From an uncultured Anaerolineae bacterium (GTDB lineage Bacteria > Chloroflexota > Anaerolineae > J036 > Brachytrichaceae), in assembly GCA_938034415.1 (NCBI GenBank), contig CALHLE010000046.1, positions 85,468-149,467 on the forward strand: 64,000 nucleotides of DNA, in the 5' to 3' direction. This document shows positions 37,632-48,648 of this stretch, in pieces. The notes under the pieces are model-generated. The model worked only from the letters and a program-made list of their open reading frames with translations, was not told where the DNA came from and did not search any database. Positions within the stretch are counted from its first letter, which is position 1. Every line of letters starts with the position of its first letter. A program made the position numbers and the translations under genes.

Positions 37632-40454
37632 ATGCAACGCTTTCTTCCGCTTGCTGCGCTGGCGCTGATCTGTGCCCTGGCGTCGGCAAACCTATGGCTC
37701 GGCCCGGGCATCATCAACACCCGCGCAGGCGGCGATAGCCCCTTCCTGCTCATCCGCACCTATGAGTTGGCGGAGAACTTGCGCGCCGGAGTATTCCCGG
37801 CGCGCTGGATGAGCAACGCTGCCTTCGGCTTGGGCTATCCCTTCTTCAATTTCTATGCTGCCCTGCCTTACTACCTCGCCGCCGGATTGAACATACTCGG
37901 CGTGGACTTGCTCTCGGCGATCAAGCTAACGCAGACCCTCGGCATGTTTGCGGCTGCCGGCGCGCTCGCGCTGCTCGCCAATGACCTGCAACGTGAAAGC
38001 AAGCAGCAAAAGTCGGAGAGCATTCAGACGCGAGGCGCAATGCACAACGCGCGCGATGCGCAAAGCGCTCCCATTGCCCCCTGGGGCGCGGCACTGGCCG
38101 GCGCCGCCTACGCCTTGGCGCCCTTTCACCTGGTGAACATTTACGTGCGCGGCGATTCGCTCTCCGAGTTCTGGGCGTTCGTTTGGTATCCGCTGATCCT
38201 GTGGAGCGCCGGCCGGTTGATCCATCAAACCTTTCACGACGCTACCGGCAAGGCGGCGCTGACGGCGTTCATCGGCCTGTCATTGGCGTCGGCTGCGCTT
38301 GTCGTCACGCACAACGTATCGGCGCTGATCTTCGCGCCCTTCGCCGTACTCTATGCGCTGGCGATGGCGACGCGCTACGCGCGGAGGACGCCCGACGCCA
38401 TCGGCGCATTCCTGCGCAGCGCAGCATGGTTGACCGCCGCCACCGCGCTTGCGCTGGCGATGAGTGCATGGTTCTGGCTGCCGGCACTCGGAGAAGCAGC
38501 CGGCGCACAACTGGGCGACCAAACGACCGGCTACTTCAACTTTGCCAATCACTTCCGCGCCGAGAACCTGGTTCAACTATCGCTCGCCTTCGACTACACC
38601 GTAGGGGAAGACCTGAACGCATTCGCCATGGGCGCGGCGCAGACCGTCCTGATCGTCGCCGGCGGCGTCACCTGGTGGTGGCACAACCGGCGTGCCGGCC
38701 ATTCACACTTCACGCTTGTGCTCATCGGCATACTCTTCGCGCTCGCCACGTTCATGATTACGCCGTTATCGGCCTTCGTCTGGGAGCGCGCCCCGCTGTT
38801 GCCGCTGGCGCAATTTCCCTGGCGATTTCTATCGGTGCAGGCTGCCTTCGGGGCATTGCTCATCGGCGGCTGCGGTTTGCCGGCGATCGGGCATCGGCCC
38901 GCTTTCGCTGCGTCGGTATTGGCAATCGCTGCCCTCGCCTGGGCAGCCCTTGCGCATTTGCCCGGCGCGCGCCTGAACGTGCGCGCCGAGGACGTGACGC
39001 CCGACACAATTCAGCTCTACGAGTGGTACACCGGCAACATCGGCACGACCATCCGTCATGAGTATCTACCGGCGACGGCGCGCCCCACCCCACGCACCGG
39101 CCCAGACATATTGGGCCTGCCGCGCGCAGCGCTGATCGCCCAGGACGACGCCGCGCCAGATGCCATGTCCTCGACGCTGCTGTTTGCTTCGCCAGCGCAG
39201 CAAGTCTGGCAGATCACCGCGCAACGCGCGCTGACGATTGCCCTGCCAATGCTGCACCGGCCCGGTTGGCGTGCCTGGCTGGATGGCACGCCGACGAACG
39301 CCTGGCCATACACGGGTTCAGGCTGGCTAGCCATGGCCGTGCCGGCTGGCACGCATCGCATCGAACTGCGCTGGGAAGGCACGACGCTGACGCAAGCCGG
39401 CGAATGGGTATCGCTGGGCGCTGCGATCGCCCTCGCCATCCTGCTCAGCGCGACCCTCGCGCGCGCTTCGCCCGCCGCCCGACGCACAGCGACGCTCGCA
39501 GGTCTGGCGCTCGTCGGCGGCCTGATCGCGACTGCGGCAATCGCGCGGTTGGCCTCCGCGCCGGCCGAGCCGCCCCCAATGCAGACGCTCGACTTTGACC
39601 ACCGCCCGTTTCCTCACCGCGACCCGGTGCGATTCGTCGGCGGGGGCGAAACCTACGAACTGGTTGCCGCCTCCATCGAGCCACAGACACTGCGCGCCGG
39701 CGCCCCCTTCACTCTAACACTGCGTTGGCGCGACGACCGCGCGCCGGCGCAGATTACGGTCACGCAGGAGTTGCCGATGGGCGGCGAATTCGCCCGGCTC
39801 TTCCGGCACGCGCGTTCACAGACGCCCGGCGACCCGCGCATCAGCCGGCATATCGTCCTGACCGACGCACTGCCCGGCCCGCTGTTGCTCAAGCTCTCGG
39901 CCGCCGACTCCGCCCACGCGCCACTGACACCGCTGGACGCCGAAGGGAAGCTGCTGCAGACGATGATCGCCGGCAAACCGGTGCCGGCCATCACGCTGCT
40001 CGGGCCGCGCATCGCGCACGCGGCGCGCCCCGGCTCTACGCCCTTACGGCTCAGCGTGACCTTCGACAACGGCATCGCGCTGCGCGAGATAGATTGGTTC
40101 TTCGCCTCGGCGCAAGAGGTGTGCTTCAGGCCTATATGGCAGTGGGCGCGGTCGAACGTCAACCGCGCCGACGCGCTGCAGGTCTCACTGCGCGCCTTCG
40201 GCAGCGACGGCCGCTTGCTCGCCCAGGCCGACAACCAGCCGCAAGGCGGACTTGCGCCGACGTGGTCATGGCTTGATGACGCGCTCATCCACGACAGCCA
40301 ATGCGTGGCCGCCAACGACATATTGCAACCCAACGAGCCATACACTCTGCAGATCGTGTGGTACCGCCTGGCTGATCTACAACCGACCGGCGAAGCCATA
40401 TTGCGCGGCGTCGGCGGCCCTCGCCTGGAGGATTTGAACGTCCCCTACCCCTGA
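37632..40454 (+). CDS. Large polytopic membrane protein (PMT/YfhO-like)
   Basis: A 940-residue integral membrane protein not recognised to family level. An N-terminal membrane segment is followed by a long loop (TRAGGDSPFLLIRTYELAE, RWMSNAAFGLGYPFFNFYA) and then about a dozen hydrophobic segments up to residue 460. The extracytoplasmic C-terminal 450 residues contain another membrane hairpin (GEWVSLGAAIALAILL, LAGLALVGGLIATAA) and beta-rich domains. The layout resembles GT-C glycosyltransferases and the 6-pyruvoyl-tetrahydropterin-synthase-related membrane proteins common in Chloroflexota. A hydrophilic insert lies near residues 118-145. Gaps of 10 and 5 nt to its neighbours indicate one operon. 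A glycosyl-transfer role is an inference from position and topology. Confidence 0.55.
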   Translation: MQRFLPLAALALICALASANLWLGPGIINTRAGGDSPFLLIRTYELAENLRAGVFPARWMSNAAFGLGYPFFNFYAALPYYLAAGLNILGVDLLSAIKLTQTLGMFAAAGALALLANDLQRESKQQKSESIQTRGAMHNARDAQSAPIAPWGAALAGAAYALAPFHLVNIYVRGDSLSEFWAFVWYPLILWSAGRLIHQTFHDATGKAALTAFIGLSLASAALVVTHNVSALIFAPFAVLYALAMATRYARRTPDAIGAFLRSAAWLTAATALALAMSAWFWLPALGEAAGAQLGDQTTGYFNFANHFRAENLVQLSLAFDYTVGEDLNAFAMGAAQTVLIVAGGVTWWWHNRRAGHSHFTLVLIGILFALATFMITPLSAFVWERAPLLPLAQFPWRFLSVQAAFGALLIGGCGLPAIGHRPAFAASVLAIAALAWAALAHLPGARLNVRAEDVTPDTIQLYEWYTGNIGTTIRHEYLPATARPTPRTGPDILGLPRAALIAQDDAAPDAMSSTLLFASPAQQVWQITAQRALTIALPMLHRPGWRAWLDGTPTNAWPYTGSGWLAMAVPAGTHRIELRWEGTTLTQAGEWVSLGAAIALAILLSATLARASPAARRTATLAGLALVGGLIATAAIARLASAPAEPPPMQTLDFDHRPFPHRDPVRFVGGGETYELVAASIEPQTLRAGAPFTLTLRWRDDRAPAQITVTQELPMGGEFARLFRHARSQTPGDPRISRHIVLTDALPGPLLLKLSAADSAHAPLTPLDAEGKLLQTMIAGKPVPAITLLGPRIAHAARPGSTPLRLSVTFDNGIALREIDWFFASAQEVCFRPIWQWARSNVNRADALQVSLRAFGSDGRLLAQADNQPQGGLAPTWSWLDDALIHDSQCVAANDILQPNEPYTLQIVWYRLADLQPTGEAILRGVGGPRLEDLNVPYP

Positions 40455-40459
40455 CGGGA

Positions 40460-41251
40460 ATGATCCGGTTACTGATTGTCTGGTGTGTCCTGCTGGCCGC
40501 GTGCGCGCCGCCGCCGGTGGTGAAGATCGCGTTGGTCGCGCCATTCGAGGGTCGCCTGCGCCAGGTGGGCTACGAGGCTTTTCCGGCCATGAGGCTGGCC
40601 ATCCGCGAGCGCATCGCAGCGGGCGGCATTGCCCGTGTGCGCGTCACGTTCGTCGCTTATAACGACGACGGCGACCCGGCTGCTGCAGCGCGCGTCGCCC
40701 GCAACGTGGCACTCGACCCGGAGGTGATGGCAGTGATCGGCCACCTGGTCCTCTCGACGACGCTGGCTGCGCTGCCGGTCTACCGAGAGGCCGGCCTGCC
40801 CCTGCTCGCGCCCTCTGTGCCGGCGGATGCGCTGCCGCGCGACCCGCTGGTCTTTCGGATGGGGCCGGTTACGCAGGGACGCCATCCCCAGGCGAGCAGC
40901 GCGCCGTGTTCGGCGCTTGATCCATCATGGGCGGCGGTGGGTTGGCCTTTCGGCCCGTGTGTTGCCGACGCGCCGCCGGTCGCCGAGTTGCCCGGCGCAC
41001 AACAAGCGCTGACGGCGTTCACCGAACTATCGCTGGGGCCGCTGCCAGGGCCGCGCTCTATCGTCGCCTACGACGCGACGAACGCGCTGCTCGACGCCAT
41101 TGCGCTGGACGCGCAGGTGCATGGCCAACCAACGCGCGCCGGTGTAGCCGATGCGCTGCGACGCATCCGCCACAACGGCCTGCTCGGCCAGATCGCCTTT
41201 GACCGCGACAACATCTGGGCCGACGCACCGACATGGGCGTACGGGCAGTAG
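40460..41251 (+). CDS. Shortened ABC-type solute-binding lipoprotein (LIV-BP-like)
   Basis: A 263-residue lipoprotein with lipobox LLAAC (Cys15). The first lobe of a type I periplasmic-binding fold is clear (VKIALVAPFEGRLRQVG, FVAYNDDGDPAAAARVAR, VIGHLVLSTTLAALPVYREAG). The C-terminal end also matches the family (YDATNALLDAIALDA, GLLGQIAFDRDN). About 100 residues expected between them, most of the inner second lobe, are missing and replaced by a Cys/Pro-rich joint near residues 140-180. No permease or ATPase gene is adjacent. It is the last gene of the envelope operon (5-nt gap). It could be a degenerate binding protein or a reduced sensor. Confidence 0.65.
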   Translation: MIRLLIVWCVLLAACAPPPVVKIALVAPFEGRLRQVGYEAFPAMRLAIRERIAAGGIARVRVTFVAYNDDGDPAAAARVARNVALDPEVMAVIGHLVLSTTLAALPVYREAGLPLLAPSVPADALPRDPLVFRMGPVTQGRHPQASSAPCSALDPSWAAVGWPFGPCVADAPPVAELPGAQQALTAFTELSLGPLPGPRSIVAYDATNALLDAIALDAQVHGQPTRAGVADALRRIRHNGLLGQIAFDRDNIWADAPTWAYGQ

Positions 41252-41362
41252 CCCGTGCCAGGCGCATTTCTGGCAAGGGGCAGGCGCAACATACGCGGGT
41301 GGGTCGGTAAAATCGTCGGCTGTACGGCGTCGAAGGCGCTTTTATACGCAAGGCGAAAGGAC

Positions 41363-42631
41363 ATGACAACGCAGTTAGTACTGCCCAAACTGGGCAACTC
41401 GGTCGAAAGCTCCATCATCATTGCGTGGCTCAAACAACCCGGCGACCGCGTCGAGGCTGGCGAACCGATTTGCACCGTCGAGACGGACAAGAGCACGCTG
41501 GAAGTGCCGAGCACGGTCAGCGGCGTGCTGCTTCAACATCTGGTGAACGTGGGCGACGATGTGCCGGTGCAAACGCCGATTGCGCTCATCGGCGAGGTGG
41601 AGACGCCCACACCGGAAGCGCGCGCCGACGAACCACCGGCAACTCCGGCGATCTCCCCACGCGCGCTAAAGCTGGCACGAGCGCACGGCATAGATCCATC
41701 GGAGGTCGTCGGCAGCGGCCCCGGCGGGCGCATCATCGAGCGCGACGTGCGCGCGCGGATCGAGGAGAGACGTGAGAGCAAGCGCATGACGCCTGTGGCG
41801 CGCGCGATGGTCGAGCGCGGCGGCTATGTCGCGCCCGAGCAAGGCAGCGGCCCCGGCGGGCGCATCACCAAGCAGGACCTGATCCCGATCGGCGATCCGG
41901 CCTCGCCGCGCGAACCCGATGCACCCTCCGGCGATTACGAAGTCATCCCCCTATCCGGCGTGCGCCGCACGATCGCCGAGCGGATGCGCGCCTCGCTGCA
42001 ATCCACCGCCCAGTTGACGCTGCACGCCGGCGCCGACGCGCGGGCGCTCCTGGCCTATCGCCAGAAGCTGAAGGCCAGCGATGAGGTGTTCGGCTTGCGC
42101 AACGTCACCATCAACGACCTGGTGATGTTTGCCGTGGCACGCACGCTGCTTCGATTCCCGGCGCTCAACGCCACGTTTGAAGGCGACGAACTGCGCCAGC
42201 ACGCCCGCGTGCACCTTAGCTTCGCCGTGGACACACCGCGCGGACTGCTGGCGCCGGTGATCCGCAACGCGCACGCGCTGAGCTTGAGGCAACTGGCCGA
42301 AGCCGCGAAGGCGCTCGCCGCCGACGCTGCCGCCGGCAAGCTGGCCCCCGACGCCCTCATCGGCGGCACCTTTACGGTCACCAACCTCGGCAGCCTGGGC
42401 GTGGAAACTTTTACGCCCATCCTGAACCCGCCGCAGGTTGCCATCCTCGGCGTGGGCAGCATCAACCTGAAGCCAATCCTGCCCGAAGGCGCGCGCGATG
42501 TCGTTTTTGCGCCTCACCTCGGCCTGTCATTGACGATAGACCACCAATTCGTGGACGGCGCGCCGGCAGCCCGGTTTCTGCAAGCGCTTGCCCACAACAT
42601 AGAACAAATCGAATTGTTGCTTGCAACCTAG
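41363..42631 (+). CDS. 2-oxoacid dehydrogenase E2 (dihydrolipoamide acyltransferase)
   Basis: A 422-residue E2 core protein that moves the acyl group to CoA in a pyruvate- or branched-chain-type complex. Order: one lipoyl domain with Lys43 in [10 protein letters not shown]; a subunit-binding domain at about 97-133 ([18 protein letters not shown]); a second, shortened one at about 143-176 ([13 protein letters not shown]); catalytic domain from about 191. The catalytic motif is DHQFVDG rather than DHRxxDG, keeping His and Asp. The ATG at 41363 follows GAAAGG; an extended start would add 36 unmatched residues. It is immediately followed by the fused E1 gene (2-nt gap). Confidence 0.92.
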   Translation: MTTQLVLPKLGNSVESSIIIAWLKQPGDRVEAGEPICTVETDKSTLEVPSTVSGVLLQHLVNVGDDVPVQTPIALIGEVETPTPEARADEPPATPAISPRALKLARAHGIDPSEVVGSGPGGRIIERDVRARIEERRESKRMTPVARAMVERGGYVAPEQGSGPGGRITKQDLIPIGDPASPREPDAPSGDYEVIPLSGVRRTIAERMRASLQSTAQLTLHAGADARALLAYRQKLKASDEVFGLRNVTINDLVMFAVARTLLRFPALNATFEGDELRQHARVHLSFAVDTPRGLLAPVIRNAHALSLRQLAEAAKALAADAAAGKLAPDALIGGTFTVTNLGSLGVETFTPILNPPQVAILGVGSINLKPILPEGARDVVFAPHLGLSLTIDHQFVDGAPAARFLQALAHNIEQIELLLAT

Positions 42632-42633
42632 AT

Positions 42634-45093
<2,460 letters not shown>

Positions 45094-45151
45094 AGCGGTA
45101 TACTAACTCGCTGGCCAAGCGGGGCCTGCCCGCGCCGATCTTGCATTCGCG

Positions 45152-46060
45152 ATGACTGTGTTTGAAGTGGATTCTCGGCTGGCGTTCACCAGCGGTGCAA
45201 TTGCTGCCGTCGTCGTCGTGTTCGGCGCAGTGGCGTGCGCCATCGCGGCCGTGCTAGTTCCCCTATCCGGATTCACCTTCCTGTTCACCTTGAGCGCGAT
45301 CGCATTGCTGGCGCTTGCAATCTGGCTAGGCTATCAGACTTATCAGTTGACCCGCATCAACTACACGCTCGACCGCAACGCCTTCATAATCCGCTGGGGA
45401 GCGCTACGCGAGATCGTACCGATGAGCGATGTGCAGCGGGTGATCCTAGCCGATGAAATAGCCGATGATTTGCGCCTGCTGCGCCTGCCGCTGCCGGGAT
45501 GGTGGTTCGGCGTCGGCAGCCACCCGGCGCTGGGCAAGATCCGCTTCTACGCGACGGAACCGCCTGAGCAGCAACTCATAGTCATAACGTCGGGGTGTAG
45601 CTATGCCATCTCGCCTTATGACGCAGAAGCCTTCCTAGATGCGCTCCGAATCCGGCTAGAGATGCGCCCTACGCAGAATGTGACGTATAGCAGATTGTTG
45701 CCCGGCTTCGCAAACTGGCGCATCTGGCGCGACAGAACTGCGCTCGTCTTGTTATTTCTGGCAATTGGGCTAAACTTGGCTTTGTTCGGCATGAGTGCAA
45801 CGCGCTTTCCGGCAGCGCCGGCGCAGATTGCGCTGCATTTCGACGCCGGCGGTTCGGCAGATCGGCTCGGTGAAAAGTCGCAACTGTTCGTGCCGCCGGT
45901 CTTGGGATTGCTCACACTTGCCGTCAGCCTGATCTTCGGGCTGGTGTTGTACGGGAAGGGTGAGAGGTTGGCTGCGTTCATGCTGTGGGGCGGCAGCGCG
46001 GCAACGCAGCTCCTGTTCTTCGTCGCAGCGCTTACCCTGGGATTCAGCTTGCCATCATGA
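45152..46060 (+). CDS. Membrane protein with PH-like domain and DUF1648-like end
   Basis: A 302-residue membrane protein. Two N-terminal membrane helices (IAAVVVVFGAVACAIAAVLV and FLFTLSAIALLALAIWLGY) precede a bacterial PH-like domain (about 70-170: YTLDRNAFIIRWGALREIVPMSDVQRV). The C-terminal half has three more helices with the DUF1648-type sequence IALHFDAGGSADRLG between them. No enzymatic motif is seen. A TATACT lies about 48 nt upstream. Its stop overlaps the start of the next gene as ATGA, so the two are coupled. Function unknown. Confidence 0.6.
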   Translation: MTVFEVDSRLAFTSGAIAAVVVVFGAVACAIAAVLVPLSGFTFLFTLSAIALLALAIWLGYQTYQLTRINYTLDRNAFIIRWGALREIVPMSDVQRVILADEIADDLRLLRLPLPGWWFGVGSHPALGKIRFYATEPPEQQLIVITSGCSYAISPYDAEAFLDALRIRLEMRPTQNVTYSRLLPGFANWRIWRDRTALVLLFLAIGLNLALFGMSATRFPAAPAQIALHFDAGGSADRLGEKSQLFVPPVLGLLTLAVSLIFGLVLYGKGERLAAFMLWGGSAATQLLFFVAALTLGFSLPS

Positions 46061-46986
46061 TTCTCGTCACTGGATCAACGGGTTGCATCGGTCGGGCCGT
46101 CGTCGAACGCTTAGTCTCTTCGGGGCACCAGGTCAAGTGCTTGTTTCACTGGGGCAACGAACATCCCTGCCCGCGCCGCGTCGTCATCACCGGCGGCGAC
46201 GTGCGCAACGAAGACTCGATCTACGAGGCGATCACCGATGGCGGCGCGTGCGACACCGTTGTGCATCTGGCATACCTGCGCCGCGAGACCCCGGAGGACA
46301 AGTTCGAAGATGTCAACATCACCGGCACCCACAACGTGATTGCGGCGATGAAGCGGGCGAACATCAAACGCCTCATCGTCGTCGGCTGCCTAGGCGCCGA
46401 GTCTCGCTCGCCCTATCCGTTGCAACGCAGCCTGGGCAAAGCGGAGGAGATCGTGCGCGCGAGCGGGCTGAACTTCACCGTGCTCAAGTCGGCAGTGGTG
46501 TATGGCGAGGGCGACTGGCTCACGTCTTGGTTAGCCGGCGTGGCCAGCGACTTTCCCTTCGTCATGCCGCTGCCGCACAGCGGCGCGACGAAGATGCAGC
46601 CGATCTGGGTAGGCGACGTCGCTGCTTGTGTCGAGCGCTGCCTTAACACGCGCTCCACCTTCCGCCAAGTTGTGCCGATCGGCGGACCGCAAGCCCTGAC
46701 GCTGGCCGACATTGCGCAGCTCACCATGAAGGCAACGCAACGCCCGCGTCGCATCGTGCGCGTGCCGAGTGCGTTCACCCGCCAGTTAGCCGCCTTCCTC
46801 GCGCGCTGCCGCAATGCGTTGAGCGAGATGGAACTGGACGCGTTATCATACAACCGCACCACCGAGATCGGCGGCGTACATCGCGTGTTCGGCTTCGCGC
46901 CGGCCAAGATGCCGACCAAACTCGACTATCTCGACCCGCATCGCCCTCCCCCGCCCCTGCCGGTGCGCTTCAGATACCGCAGCTAG
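46057..46986 (+). CDS. Atypical SDR / NAD(P)-dependent epimerase-like protein
   Basis: A 309-residue Rossmann-fold protein beginning MILVTGSTGCIGRAVVERL, the nucleotide-binding motif of extended or atypical short-chain dehydrogenases. It lacks a clear YxxxK pair; the corresponding region reads SPYPLQRSLGKAEEIV, and the downstream LKSAVVYGEGDWL resembles the NDUFA9/complex-I-like and NmrA-like atypical groups. It may bind NAD(P)H without standard catalysis or act in quinone or lipid metabolism. The ATG at 46057 overlaps the previous stop as ATGA and gives the motif at the very N-terminus. Confidence 0.75.
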   Translation: MILVTGSTGCIGRAVVERLVSSGHQVKCLFHWGNEHPCPRRVVITGGDVRNEDSIYEAITDGGACDTVVHLAYLRRETPEDKFEDVNITGTHNVIAAMKRANIKRLIVVGCLGAESRSPYPLQRSLGKAEEIVRASGLNFTVLKSAVVYGEGDWLTSWLAGVASDFPFVMPLPHSGATKMQPIWVGDVAACVERCLNTRSTFRQVVPIGGPQALTLADIAQLTMKATQRPRRIVRVPSAFTRQLAAFLARCRNALSEMELDALSYNRTTEIGGVHRVFGFAPAKMPTKLDYLDPHRPPPPLPVRFRYRS

Positions 46987-47014
46987 TTGCGGGTCATCCA
47001 CCGCTCCAAGCAGG

Positions 47015-48544
47015 CTACTTCGCTGCGACCGAATACACGCGACCGGCGGCCAACGGATAGGCGCGCAGCACTTCATCGGCCACGCGCATCGCGCCCATCG
47101 TCACGCCGGCCGTGCTCTGGCCGGGGAAGATCGAGTCGCCCACTAGCCAGGCGTTGCGCAGCCCGGTCCACGGCCCGCGTGCGGCGAACAGGCTGGTGAA
47201 TGGGAATCCACCCACCCCACCGCGATGTCGGCGGGTGTAGAACTTGAACGTCACCGGCGTGCCGGGCAGTTGTAAACGGATGCGCCGGCGCAGCCCGGGC
47301 ACGGCGCGCTCCGCGAGATCGAGCATGCGCTCCGCATACTCAGCGACGCGCTCATCGTAGGCGGCCTTCGCGCCGGGCGTCTCGCGCAAGCGCCACCATT
47401 CAGCAACGCGGGTATGCGTGCTGATCGTCAGCGCGCGGTGACCGGCCGGCGCGCGCCGCAGGTCGCCCCGCTCCGAAAACGACATGAAGATCGAGTTGCC
47501 CTCCCCCAACGGTCGTTCGTATGAGCCGACTACTTGGTAATGCGATGCAACTTGCACATCTGCATTCGGCTCGTCTTCGACGCCGAGGTAGAGGGTAAAG
47601 GCGCCCCATTGCTCGGCGCGGGCGCGCACCTCGCGCTGCAACGACGGCGGGGCTGCGTCCCCCAGTAGGCGCGCCAGATCCCACGGCGTGAGGTTAGCGA
47701 TGCACACGTCGCACTCAAAACGCGCGCCTCTGTTGGTATGCGCGGCGACGACGCGGCCATCGCGAACTTCCAGGCGCGTGACCTCTTGCCGAAACAGCAC
47801 CTGCCCGCCCAAGCGACGGATCGCCTCGACGAGCTGATCGCTGATGCCGCCGATGCCGCCTTCAGGATGCGTCACGCCTTTGCGCGGCAAATCGGAGGCC
47901 GCCGCGCCGAATAGCGCGCTGGCGTGGTCACTCGTGGTCTGCGCGCTGATGAGCAACTGGGCGTCGAGGAAGGTCAGTGCCGCACGGTCGGTGAGGCCGG
48001 CGCGTCGCGCCCAGCTACCCATCGTCTCGAACAGATGCGGCAAGGTGATCAACGTTTGTGGGCGTAGCGCAGCGGCGGTGCGCAGCAAATCGCCCAGGTT
48101 CGACGGTGGCCAGGCCGGTTTGCGCGAAGCGAAGTCCCACACGGCATCGCTCACGCGCTCGGCTGCGCGGAAGAAGCGCACAATTCGATTGCGTTCCGGC
48201 CGATCGGCGAAAGCGCGCGCGACCTCGGCATGCCACCGTTCACGGTCACCGAACTGCGTCACGCTGCGGTCCGGCAGCAGCACATGCCAGGCCGGATTGA
48301 CCGGCCGCACGCGCCACTCGATGCCGAGCAGCCTGCCGACGACATCGTGCGGGCCGCCGGGGTGAAAGCCGCCGGCCAACGTCGCGCCGGCGTCGAAACG
48401 ATACTTCTGATAATAGAATGTGCCGGCGCAACCGCCTGGGTAGACGTGCGCTTCGAGCACCGTCACATCGTGTCCGGCCTTTGCCAGCAGCGCCGCCGCC
48501 GTCGCGCCGCCCACCCCTGCGCCGATCACCACAACCTTCGCCAT
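47015..48544 (-). CDS. CrtI/CrtD-like FAD-dependent carotenoid oxidoreductase
   Basis: A 509-residue flavoprotein of the phytoene desaturase superfamily. It has the N-terminal dinucleotide motif VVVIGAGVGGATAAALLAKAGH, the family GGCAGTF, THPEGGIGGISDQLVEAI in the middle, and the C-terminal WLVGDSIFPGQSTAGVTMGAM FAD-binding signature. Members are desaturases, isomerases (CrtISO) or C-3',4' desaturases (CrtD); this one looks closest to the CrtD/CrtISO side, but that is a judgement by eye. GAGGTGAGGG directly precedes the ATG. No other carotenoid gene lies nearby, so a role on another lipid-soluble substrate is possible. Confidence 0.8.
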   Translation of the reverse strand: MAKVVVIGAGVGGATAAALLAKAGHDVTVLEAHVYPGGCAGTFYYQKYRFDAGATLAGGFHPGGPHDVVGRLLGIEWRVRPVNPAWHVLLPDRSVTQFGDRERWHAEVARAFADRPERNRIVRFFRAAERVSDAVWDFASRKPAWPPSNLGDLLRTAAALRPQTLITLPHLFETMGSWARRAGLTDRAALTFLDAQLLISAQTTSDHASALFGAAASDLPRKGVTHPEGGIGGISDQLVEAIRRLGGQVLFRQEVTRLEVRDGRVVAAHTNRGARFECDVCIANLTPWDLARLLGDAAPPSLQREVRARAEQWGAFTLYLGVEDEPNADVQVASHYQVVGSYERPLGEGNSIFMSFSERGDLRRAPAGHRALTISTHTRVAEWWRLRETPGAKAAYDERVAEYAERMLDLAERAVPGLRRRIRLQLPGTPVTFKFYTRRHRGGVGGFPFTSLFAARGPWTGLRNAWLVGDSIFPGQSTAGVTMGAMRVADEVLRAYPLAAGRVYSVAAK

Positions 48545-48648
48545 CCCTCACCTCATTTGTGACATGTCCATCGGCGTCGGCCAAAGCCTGCGCCATCAAC
48601 GACTCATCTACCCTATCGCGTCCAGGTGTGTGATTGCTGAGAAAGCGC

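Noticed and set aside
48230..48562. 110-codon plus-strand frame at the 5' end of the CrtI-like gene
   Set aside because: Antisense of the FAD-binding motif region; no independent support.
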